A stretch of 64,000 bases of DNA from JACMQX01 sp044225675 (lineage in GTDB: Bacteria; Pseudomonadota; Gammaproteobacteria; Burkholderiales; Burkholderiaceae_C). The position numbers and the translations under genes were made by a program. The DNA is taken from the NCBI GenBank assembly GCA_044225675.1, contig JBGAIH010000011.1, positions 87,026 to 151,025 on the forward strand. Reading direction: 5' to 3'. The notes beneath the pieces are model-generated. The model saw only the letters and a list, made by a program, of their open reading frames with translations. It was not told where the DNA came from and ran no database searches. Below are positions 26,065 through 33,134 of this stretch, in pieces (within the stretch, counting starts at the first letter, position 1; every line of letters starts with the position of its first letter).

Positions 26065-27687
26065 TCAGCCCAGGCGCGTGCCCGCGAGGTGGCCCAGGAT
26101 GAAGGCCTCCTCGAAGATGGAGTAGCCCGCCCAGTCCGAATGCGCGAACTGCAGCGGCCCGGCCACGGGCGGCAGGCGCGGCGGCGGGCCTGGCACCGGA
26201 ATGGCCATGGCATGGCCGTAGCGCGTGACCTCCACCCGCGTGGCCTTGCCTGCAAGGTCCGGATGCGGCTGCGCCAGCTCCGCCAGCGCGGCATCGCGCC
26301 AATGGGTCCAGGGCTGCTCCAGCAGTTGCCGCCGGCCATCCGGCAGATCACCGAGGGCGCGGTAGCAGGTCAGCACGGTCGGACCCGGCCGGGGATCGAG
26401 GCTCTGGTGCATCGCGTCGACATAGCCCAGGGCCGCCGAGCCGAACACCACGTTGTCCCAGCTCGGCGCAGCGCCCGGCCGGTCGCGCAAGGGGGCGCGA
26501 AGGTGGATGTTGGTGACGACCCAGGGCGCATGGCGCACCCGAGAAGCCGCCTCCCGCAGGAAATCGGGCGCGCCTTCGACCACGCGCGCCGCCACATGCA
26601 GGGGCAGTGCGACGATGCAGTGCCGGGCCTGCCAGCGCTCGGTCGTGCCGGTGGCCACGTCGAAGGCCTCCACCTCCACGCCCTCGCGTGTGGCCGCGAT
26701 CCGCGTGACGACGCGCGCCGCCTTCAGCCGCTCGCCCAGGGGGGCCGCGAGCCGGCGCGTCAGCCAGGCATTGCCCTCGGGCCAGGTCAGCAGGCCCTCG
26801 CGCTCGGCCGTGTCGCCGCCGGGTGCGGCAAAGCCATGGCGACTGGCGAAATAATGAAGGCCGGCCCAGGCCGACACGCCGGCCGCGCTGACGCCATAGT
26901 CGTCCCGGCAGCAGTAGTCGAGGTACCAGCGCAAGGCGGGGTCGTCCAAGCCCTGGCGGCCCAGCCAGGCCGCAAAGCTCGTCAAACGCAGCGCATCGTG
27001 CGCGGGACTGGCCGGCGCCCGCCAGGCGGGAATGGCAAAACGTGCCGCCTGCCGAGCCTCGTCCACCAGCGCGGCGAAGCGGCGGTACTGGGCCAGCGTC
27101 GAAGGCGCGGCATCATGCACCGGCAGCAGGCCCTCGTGCCACTCGCCGTCCTGGTACAGACGCTCCTGCGGGCTGTGGCACAGGTGGCGCTCGTCCCATT
27201 GCCAGCGGCCGGCCACGCGGCGACGCAGGCCCTGCTCCTCGAGAAAGTCCTGGACCTCGTGCGCGTCATCGCCCGGCACGGGCAGGTAGTGCGCGCCGAG
27301 GGGACAGGCCACGCCGGCGATCTGGCTGGCGCGGCTGTTGCCGCCAGCGGTGTCTTCCAGCTCCAGAAGGTGGAAGTCGTCGATTCCGCGCAAGCGCAGC
27401 GCGCGCGCCGCCGCCAGGCCCGCGACGCCACCGCCCGCGATGAGCACGTGAGTGCGCCGCACGGGCCCCGCTGCAGCAGACGCCGGGCGCCCGCCGGCCG
27501 TCGGCCCCGGCGCGAGACCCGGCGCGCCCGCCGGCCGCAGCCGATGGCCGCGTTCGTGCCCGATGCCGGCGAATCCGCCCGGCAGCTCTGTGGGGCGGCT
27601 GCAGCCGGCCAGCGTGCCACCGGCCGCTGCAACTGCGGCTGCGCTCGCCACAAGCTGGCGCCGCGTCAGTGCAGGACCTTGCCCCAT
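26065..27687 (-). CDS. Tat-exported lipoprotein flavin amine oxidase
   Basis: FAD-dependent oxidoreductase of 540 residues in the monoamine/polyamine-oxidase superfamily. The N-terminus MGQGPALTRRQLVASAAA has a twin-arginine motif followed by a lipobox LAGC, so it is probably folded with FAD in the cytoplasm, exported by Tat and lipidated in the envelope. The dinucleotide motif THVLIAGGGVAGLAAARALR lies near residue 80, and a C-terminal FAD-contact region contains LQFAHSDWAGYSIFEEAFI. The ATG at 27685-27687 lies inside the end of the aminopropyltransferase gene (22-bp overlap), which argues for co-translation. A polyamine or amine substrate is inferred from that neighbour; it is not shown. 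Confidence 0.85.
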   Translation of the reverse strand: MGQGPALTRRQLVASAAAVAAAGGTLAGCSRPTELPGGFAGIGHERGHRLRPAGAPGLAPGPTAGGRPASAAAGPVRRTHVLIAGGGVAGLAAARALRLRGIDDFHLLELEDTAGGNSRASQIAGVACPLGAHYLPVPGDDAHEVQDFLEEQGLRRRVAGRWQWDERHLCHSPQERLYQDGEWHEGLLPVHDAAPSTLAQYRRFAALVDEARQAARFAIPAWRAPASPAHDALRLTSFAAWLGRQGLDDPALRWYLDYCCRDDYGVSAAGVSAWAGLHYFASRHGFAAPGGDTAEREGLLTWPEGNAWLTRRLAAPLGERLKAARVVTRIAATREGVEVEAFDVATGTTERWQARHCIVALPLHVAARVVEGAPDFLREAASRVRHAPWVVTNIHLRAPLRDRPGAAPSWDNVVFGSAALGYVDAMHQSLDPRPGPTVLTCYRALGDLPDGRRQLLEQPWTHWRDAALAELAQPHPDLAGKATRVEVTRYGHAMAIPVPGPPPRLPPVAGPLQFAHSDWAGYSIFEEAFILGHLAGTRLG

Positions 27688-29195
27688 TCGCGCTCGTAGG
27701 TGGTGACCAGCACCTGGTTGGACAGGCGGTTGACCTCGGCCGGCACCCGCGCCATGTCGCGCGGAAACTCGAACAGCTGCGGCAGCGAGGACGGCGTGAG
27801 AAAGCGAAGGTCTGCCGGCAAGGCCTCCGGCAGGCGCCAGGGCCGGCGGCTGGCAATGACGAAGCCCCACTCGCCGAAGCTGGGCACATGGGCGTGATAC
27901 GGCGTGGCGCGCAATCCGGTGGACTCGATGGTCGTGACCACCGTCCAGAAGCTCTGGCGCGCCACCAGTGGCGAGGTCGTCTGGACCACGGCATAGCCGC
28001 TGGCCGACAGGCGTTGCTCCAGCAGCGCATAGAACGAGGCGGTGTAGAGCTTTCCGATGGAGAAGTTCGTCGGGTCCGGAAAGTCCACGATGATCACGTC
28101 GAAGGTGTCGGTGCCCTGCTGGAGCCAGGTGAAGGCATCCGTGTTGATGATCGACAGCCGCGGCGAGCGCAGCGCGCCGCCGTTCAGCCGCGACAGCACC
28201 GCGTGTTCGGAGAACAGGCGCGTCATGTTCGGGTCCAGCTCCACCAGCGTGATGCTCTCGACATCCGGGTACCTGAGCACCTCGCGCACGGCCATGCCGT
28301 CGCCACCGCCCAGCACCGCCACCTTGCGCGGCGCGCCGTGCGCCGCCATGGCGGGGTGGACCAGGGCCTCGTGGTAGCGATACTCGTCGCGCTCGGCGAA
28401 TTGAAGATTGCCGTTGAGGAACAGCCGGTGGCCCGAACGGCCGCTGGTGACGACGATGCGCTGGTAGGGTGAGGTGGCGGCAAAGACGACCGCGTCCTGG
28501 TAGAGCTTGTCCTCGGCCAGCGAGGTGATCTGCCCCGCGCCCGCAAAGCCCGCGCCAAGGGCGGCCAGCACCCCCACGCAGGCGGCCGTGTGCGCAGCCA
28601 GATGCCGCAGCTCATGACGGAACAGCCACAGCGCCCACAGCGCCACCGCCGCATTCAGGAGGCCGAACAGCAGGCCCGTGCGCACGAGGCCCAGCTGCGG
28701 CACCAGCACCAGCGGGAACGCCACCGAGACGGCGAGCGCGCCCAGGTAGTCGAAGGTCAGGACCTGCGAGACCAGGTCCTTGAGCGCCACCTCGCGCTTG
28801 AGGATGCGCATGACCAGAGGAATCTCCAGTCCCACGAGCATGCCGACGAGGAGCACCATCCCGTAGAGGATCAGGCGAAAGCCTCCCGGGACCCAGGCGT
28901 TCGCGAGGAACAGCAGCGCCGGCATCAGCCCGCCGGCGAGGGCCACCAGCAGTTCGATGCGCAGGAAATGCGCCGGCAGCTGCCGCTCGAAGAACCGCGA
29001 CAGCCAGGAGCCGACGCCCATCGCGAAAAGATAGGTCCCGATGATCGTGGAGAACTGCAGGACCGAATCGCCCAGCACGTAGCTGGCCAGCGCCCCCGCA
29101 GCCAGCTCGTAGACGAGGCCGCAGGCCGCGACCACGAACACCGACACCAGCAGCGCGACGTCCACCGGCCGCGGCGCGCGGGGACTGACTGTCAT
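27666..29195 (-). CDS. membrane-embedded polyamine aminopropyltransferase (spermidine synthase-like)
   Basis: Protein of 509 residues. The first about 215 residues form seven or eight transmembrane helices. The rest is a spermidine-synthase fold with the usual signatures: FAERDEYRYHEALVHPAM, the dcSAM-binding VAVLGGGDGMAVREVLRY, acidic VELDPNMTRL, IINTDAFTWL, and the catalytic region VIIVDFPDPTNFSIGKLYT. The core is intact, so aminopropyl transfer is plausible. The SSDP of classical SpeE is FPDP here, as in other membrane-fused members, so the acceptor may differ from putrescine. It starts 10 bp after the DUF350 gene and overlaps the oxidase gene. Confidence 0.87.
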   Translation of the reverse strand: MTVSPRAPRPVDVALLVSVFVVAACGLVYELAAGALASYVLGDSVLQFSTIIGTYLFAMGVGSWLSRFFERQLPAHFLRIELLVALAGGLMPALLFLANAWVPGGFRLILYGMVLLVGMLVGLEIPLVMRILKREVALKDLVSQVLTFDYLGALAVSVAFPLVLVPQLGLVRTGLLFGLLNAAVALWALWLFRHELRHLAAHTAACVGVLAALGAGFAGAGQITSLAEDKLYQDAVVFAATSPYQRIVVTSGRSGHRLFLNGNLQFAERDEYRYHEALVHPAMAAHGAPRKVAVLGGGDGMAVREVLRYPDVESITLVELDPNMTRLFSEHAVLSRLNGGALRSPRLSIINTDAFTWLQQGTDTFDVIIVDFPDPTNFSIGKLYTASFYALLEQRLSASGYAVVQTTSPLVARQSFWTVVTTIESTGLRATPYHAHVPSFGEWGFVIASRRPWRLPEALPADLRFLTPSSLPQLFEFPRDMARVPAEVNRLSNQVLVTTYEREWGKVLH

Positions 29196-29205
29196 GCGAC
29201 GGCCG

Positions 29206-29427
29206 CTAGCCGTGAATGGCTGCCGCCACGATGATGGAAATGCCCAGGCACATCGCCGCGACCACGAGGCCCAGCGCGACGTTCTGCTTCTCGACCAGCT
29301 CCTGCCACAGGTTGTAGGGCGTGATCTTGTCGATGACGACAAAGGCCAGCCAGAACACCACGACGCCGACCAGCGCGTACAGGATGGAGCCGAAGAAGGC
29401 CCCGGTTTTCAGCCACTCAAGTTCCAT
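29206..29427 (-). CDS. DUF350 small membrane protein
   Basis: Protein of 73 residues with two hydrophobic helices, about 11-30 (FFGSILYALVGVVVFWLAFV) and 50-70, joined by a polar loop ITPYNLWQELVEKQN. This is a single DUF350 repeat; E. coli YjfL is a family member. No biochemical role is established. In many genomes DUF350 genes sit beside DUF4178 proteins and aminopropyltransferases, as here. It lies 18 bp after the DUF4178 gene and 10 bp before the aminopropyltransferase gene. The start at 29425-29427 is preceded by GGAGG. Confidence 0.85.
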   Translation of the reverse strand: MELEWLKTGAFFGSILYALVGVVVFWLAFVVIDKITPYNLWQELVEKQNVALGLVVAAMCLGISIIVAAAIHG

Positions 29428-29445
29428 GATGACCTCCGTGAAATT

Positions 29446-30948
29446 TCATTTGTGCCCGCCCCCGCTGGAGCTGCCCCCGAAGGAGCCGCCCGAGCTGCGG
29501 TAGCTGGACGACGAACAGTCCTCGTATTGCGGGTCGCAGCGGGTGCAGCGGCCGAGCAGGAACAGCAGGACGAAGATGAAGAAGATGATGACGATCGTCG
29601 TGAGGCAGCCGAGCGCGCTCGACGCGCTGACGGGCGCGGCGTCGTCGCGCTTGAGCAGCTCCTTCTTGGCGTCGAGGCCGAAGGCCTGGGCCACTGTGCC
29701 GCTGGCGACCGTGCTGCCGGAGGACCAGGTCACCTCGCGTGGCGACTCCTCCATCGACAGGAGGTTGCCCTTGGACTCGAAGTCGCGATTGAAGGTGCGC
29801 TGGCCCCGCTCGACCTGCCAGTAGAACTCGCCCGCGACGTAGGTGGTCTCGGCCTGGTAGGCGTACTTGAGCGCGTAGCGGGTGCCCAGATAGGTGGCGC
29901 TCTGTCCGCCAGGTGCAAGCACCGGCGCGCCGGTGGTGGGCTTGACGACGCTCCAGCCCTCCTCGGAGTCGACCAGGAAGCTGAAGCCGCGCTTGCGGTT
30001 GTAGAGCAGGTATTCGTCCCAGCCGAAATGCTCGTCGGCGTCCTGCGGGTCGTGGCCCATGCGGTGCTGGAAGCCGACGACCTGCCAGTGCACGCCCAGC
30101 AGCTGGCCGACGCTGCCCAGCGGGATCAGCGGCTGGACCGGATCGCTCTGCAACGCGTGGGCCAGCTCGCCACCAAGACCCTGGGTGAGATCGATGATGC
30201 TGCTGCACGAGCCGCAGACGATGGATTTGCTGGCGCCCAGCGCCACGGACACGGGGGCGCCGCAGTTCGGGCAGCTGAACTGCCGGCCCTTGTCCTCGCG
30301 CGCCGACTCGTCCTTGAGGCCTTGCATCTCGAGCGCGTCGAGTACCACGGCGCTGCCGATGGACAGCTCCGGCGGTTGCCGGCCGTAGTCGATGCTCAGC
30401 ACCTGGCCGTCGGCATTGCGCAGCTCCACCATCGCGAACGGAACGCCGAGCGTCGGCAGATGCGCCAGCTCGCCCTGGGCCGAGATGAGCGAGACGGTGG
30501 TGTTGGAGGCAACGGAAAACGGCTTGCCATTGATGGACGTCGTGCCGCCGACGCGGAAGTGTTCGGCCGCCGGCACCTCGCGCTGCAGGTTCGTGGCGCG
30601 GGAGAAGACGTAGGCGCCGTTGTCTTCCGCCAGGCTGGCGGTGGAGCCGTCGTCCATCAGCGCCTGCCATTCGGTCCAGGTGCCTCCGTCATATTTGTAT
30701 TGCAGCCGTCCGACCAGCGTGAAGGCCTTGCCCTCGAAGCGGCCGCTGGCCATGAGCTGCAGCGGGCTGTGGTCGTCGAACAGCTCTGCCATCTTGCCGA
30801 TGCGCGCCAGGGTCTCGCCCTTGCGCACGACCGTGCTCTGGCAGAAGCCGCAGACGGCGAAGGCCGACTGCGCGCTGCGGAATTCGACGGGCGCACCGCA
30901 GCCCGGGCACGGAGCCCGGTAGGCACGTTGGGTGGAAGTGTCAGCCAT
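29446..30948 (-). CDS. DUF4178 protein with two zinc-ribbon modules and a C-terminal membrane helix
   Basis: Protein of 500 residues of unknown function. It starts with a zinc ribbon CPGCGAPVEF...CGFC (about 14-37), then a DUF4178 unit (about 60-190, including GRLQYKYDGGTWTEWQALMDD). A second ribbon follows (CPNCGAPVSV...CGSC, about 223-248) and a second DUF4178 unit (about 280-410). Near the C-terminus is one strong transmembrane helix, followed by a Cys/Ser/Gly-rich tail ending GGSSSGGGHK. The duplication suggests an internal repeat of ribbon plus DUF4178. It lies between the SPFH and DUF350 genes on the same strand. Confidence 0.85.
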   Translation of the reverse strand: MADTSTQRAYRAPCPGCGAPVEFRSAQSAFAVCGFCQSTVVRKGETLARIGKMAELFDDHSPLQLMASGRFEGKAFTLVGRLQYKYDGGTWTEWQALMDDGSTASLAEDNGAYVFSRATNLQREVPAAEHFRVGGTTSINGKPFSVASNTTVSLISAQGELAHLPTLGVPFAMVELRNADGQVLSIDYGRQPPELSIGSAVVLDALEMQGLKDESAREDKGRQFSCPNCGAPVSVALGASKSIVCGSCSSIIDLTQGLGGELAHALQSDPVQPLIPLGSVGQLLGVHWQVVGFQHRMGHDPQDADEHFGWDEYLLYNRKRGFSFLVDSEEGWSVVKPTTGAPVLAPGGQSATYLGTRYALKYAYQAETTYVAGEFYWQVERGQRTFNRDFESKGNLLSMEESPREVTWSSGSTVASGTVAQAFGLDAKKELLKRDDAAPVSASSALGCLTTIVIIFFIFVLLFLLGRCTRCDPQYEDCSSSSYRSSGGSFGGSSSGGGHK

Positions 30949-31042
30949 GCTCAGGACGCGTCATGCACGGCATCGGCCGCGCCGGCCGGGCAGCCCTGCC
31001 ACCCGCCGCCCCGGCACCGTGCCGGGGAAGACGCATGCAGCG

Positions 31043-32095
31043 TCAGACCAGTTTCTTGAGCAGCTCGGCCTTCTTCGCGTCGAACTCCTCGGCGGTCAGA
31101 ATGCCCTTGGCCTTGAGCTCGCCGAGCTTCTCCAGGGTGGTCATGACGTCCGCGGCACTGACCACGGCCACGGCCGCCGCAGCAGGCGCTGCCGGCGCTG
31201 CGGCAGGCTGTTGGGCCGCGCCCAGGCCCTGCTGCAGGTTCTGCGCAAGCACCTGGCCCAGGGCCACGCCGGCGCCCAGGCCCATCGCGTCGCCCACCAC
31301 GCCGCCGCCCTGTGCCGCGCCTTCGGCAAACTTGGGGATGGCCTGCGCCGTCTGGTACTGCATGAACTTGCCCATGTCGTTGCCGACCATGCCCATGCCG
31401 ATCTTCTGGTCGAGGATCTTCTGCAGTTCCTCGGGCAGCGAGATGTTCTGGACCGTGAGGCCCTCGACCTTGAGGCCGATCTTCTCGAACTCGGGCACCA
31501 GCTGGGCCGTGAGCGCCTGCGCAAAAGCCATCTGATTGGCGGCGAGGTCCAGGAAGGGGATGCCACTGGCCGCCACCGCATTCGAGATGTTCTGCAGGAC
31601 CAGGCCGCGCAGCTGGCCGTCCAGCTCGGCCACGGTGTACACGTCGCGCGTGCCGGAGATCTGCGTGTGGAACAGCTTCGGGTCGGCCACACGGAAGGCA
31701 TAGTTGCCGAAGGCGCGCAGGCGCACGGCGCCGAAGTCCTTGTCGCGGATCGTGATGGGCTGGGGGGTGCCCCACTTCTGGTCCACCTGCTGGCGCGTGC
31801 TGAAGAAGTAGACGTCGCTCTTGAAGGGGGACTCGAACAGCTTGTCCCAGTTCTTGAGGTAGGTGAGCACCGGAATGGTCTGGGTGGTCAGCTTGTACAT
31901 GCCCGGTCCGAAGACATCGGCAATCTTGCCCTCGTTGACGAAGACCGCCATCTGCGATTCCCGCACTGTGAGCGAGGCGCCGTACTGGATTTCCATGTCG
32001 GCCATCGGAAAGCGCCATGCCAGCGTGCCGTCGGAGTCCTCCGTCCACTGGATGATGTCGATGAACTGCTTCTTGATGAAGTCCATGAGAGCCAT
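31043..32095 (-). CDS. SPFH-domain protein with C-terminal SHOCT motif (YdjI-like)
   Basis: Protein of 350 residues, first gene of the leftward polyamine-linked unit. It starts MALMDFIKKQFIDIIQWTED and has an SPFH/band-7-like core (about 35-240), of the type annotated as virion core protein. A flexible Gly/Ala/Gln linker follows (about 255-300), then a SHOCT motif at the end (LGELKAKGILTAEEFDAKKA). SPFH proteins assemble on membranes as scaffolds and SHOCT is an oligomerisation or targeting motif. There is no transmembrane helix, so it probably associates peripherally. GGAGG precedes the ATG. Confidence 0.87.
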   Translation of the reverse strand: MALMDFIKKQFIDIIQWTEDSDGTLAWRFPMADMEIQYGASLTVRESQMAVFVNEGKIADVFGPGMYKLTTQTIPVLTYLKNWDKLFESPFKSDVYFFSTRQQVDQKWGTPQPITIRDKDFGAVRLRAFGNYAFRVADPKLFHTQISGTRDVYTVAELDGQLRGLVLQNISNAVAASGIPFLDLAANQMAFAQALTAQLVPEFEKIGLKVEGLTVQNISLPEELQKILDQKIGMGMVGNDMGKFMQYQTAQAIPKFAEGAAQGGGVVGDAMGLGAGVALGQVLAQNLQQGLGAAQQPAAAPAAPAAAAVAVVSAADVMTTLEKLGELKAKGILTAEEFDAKKAELLKKLV

Positions 32096-32223
32096 GCGGG
32101 GCCTCCTCTTGCGTGTTGGATAGGTCGAAAGATCATACCCGCGCGCGTCCGCCGCACATGGTCGCTCGGCGCGCGCCGCAGCCGGCGGAGAGTGCCCCGG
32201 CGCGCAGCCTGAATAGCCTCTAT

Positions 32224-32265
32224 CAATTGCTTAGGCAAAAGCAATTGGACCGGACTATTGATAAT
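32224..32265 (+). promoter_or_regulatory. inverted repeat and -10 element upstream of rubrerythrin
   Basis: A 9-bp perfect inverted repeat CAATTGCTT-AGGCAA-AAGCAATTG (32224-32247) is centred about 36 bp before the start point predicted from the -10-like GATAAT (32260-32265). No -35 matching TTGACA is present at the right distance, so a regulator bound at the repeat may activate or repress. The regulator is unknown; a peroxide- or oxygen-responsive factor would fit the gene. Confidence 0.5.
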
Positions 32266-32322
32266 CTCTACCATTGCTCCCATGTCGATTGAGCAGATCA
32301 ATCAAACAACCAGGAGCCCCCG

Positions 32323-32811
32323 ATGAGCCAGCAGAAACGACCCGACATCAAGACCTTCGCCAACCTCGAAGCGGCCTTCGCCGGCGAGTCGATGGCCCAC
32401 ATCAAGTACCGCTACTTCGCCAAGCTGGCGCGCGAGGCGGGCGACGAGGAAACCGCACGCACCTTCGAGGAAACGGCCAACCAGGAAGTTGCCCATGCAT
32501 TCGGCCACCTGGACCTGCTGTATCCCAAGGCCAGCATGACCCCTGCGCGCGCGTTGCAGATCGCCATCGAGGGCGAGACGTATGAATACACCGAGATGTA
32601 TCCGGGCTTCCGCAGGACGGCCGAAGCCGAGGGGCAGGCGGCTGCGGTGGCGGAGATGGACGAGCAGATCGAGGAGTCGCGCGCCCACGCCGCGCAGTTC
32701 CGCGCCACGCTGGAAAAGGCGCAGAAGCGCTTTGCCGCGCTGGCCCACGTGGAAGAGCGCCATGCCAGCCACTACCAGGCACAGCTGGAGAAACTGACCG
32801 CCGCCGCCTGA
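32323..32811 (+). CDS. rubrerythrin (diiron domain only)
   Basis: Ferritin-like diiron protein of 162 residues that reduces hydrogen peroxide. Diiron ligands are visible in EAAFAGESMAHIKY, FEETANQEVAHAFGH and HVEERHASHY. The rubredoxin domain found at the C-terminus of classical rubrerythrins is absent; instead a separate rubredoxin gene follows 56 bp downstream and probably supplies electrons. Start at 32323 follows an AGGAG sequence. Confidence 0.92.
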   Translation: MSQQKRPDIKTFANLEAAFAGESMAHIKYRYFAKLAREAGDEETARTFEETANQEVAHAFGHLDLLYPKASMTPARALQIAIEGETYEYTEMYPGFRRTAEAEGQAAAVAEMDEQIEESRAHAAQFRATLEKAQKRFAALAHVEERHASHYQAQLEKLTAAA

Positions 32812-32867
32812 TGCACCGCGCCGGCCCCTGTGCCGGGCCGACCGAACAGAACCCTGAGGACCTCCCC

Positions 32868-33032
32868 ATGAAAACCTATCTCTGCATCGTTTGCGGCTTC
32901 GTGTACGACGAAGCCGCCGGCCGCCCCGAAGACGGCATCGCCCCTGGAACGCTCTGGGCCGACGTGCCTGCCGGCTGGGCCTGCCCCGAATGCGGCGTCG
33001 CCAAGGCCGATTTCGAAGTCGTCGAATTCTGA
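32868..33032 (+). CDS. rubredoxin
   Basis: Iron-sulfur electron carrier of 54 residues with one Fe(Cys)4 site: YLCIVCGFVYDEAAG and WACPECGVAKADFE. It starts at the ATG 32868; an upstream in-frame ATG at 32811 would give an unrelated extension. It lies directly after rubrerythrin on the same strand and is its likely redox partner. Confidence 0.95.
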   Translation: MKTYLCIVCGFVYDEAAGRPEDGIAPGTLWADVPAGWACPECGVAKADFEVVEF

Positions 33033-33041
33033 AGTTCCGAG

Positions 33042-33074
33042 CCGACCCGGCCCTGCCGTCTGCGGCCGGGTCGG
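33042..33074. terminator. strong stem-loop between convergent rubredoxin and kinase genes
   Basis: An 11-bp perfect stem CCGACCCGGCC / GGCCGGGTCGG with an 11-base loop follows the rubredoxin stop. There is no T-tract on the rightward strand, so termination may be incomplete or need Rho. Confidence 0.5.
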
Positions 33075-33134
33075 GCGTGTCACCTTGCCGCAGCAGGGTG
33101 TGCGACACCAGCACAGGCCGTCGCCTGAAGACCG

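Noticed and set aside
24474..26351. 625-codon minus-strand frame over murU and pepP
   Set aside because: Antisense to two genes with complete active-site motifs; composition is that of a shadow frame.
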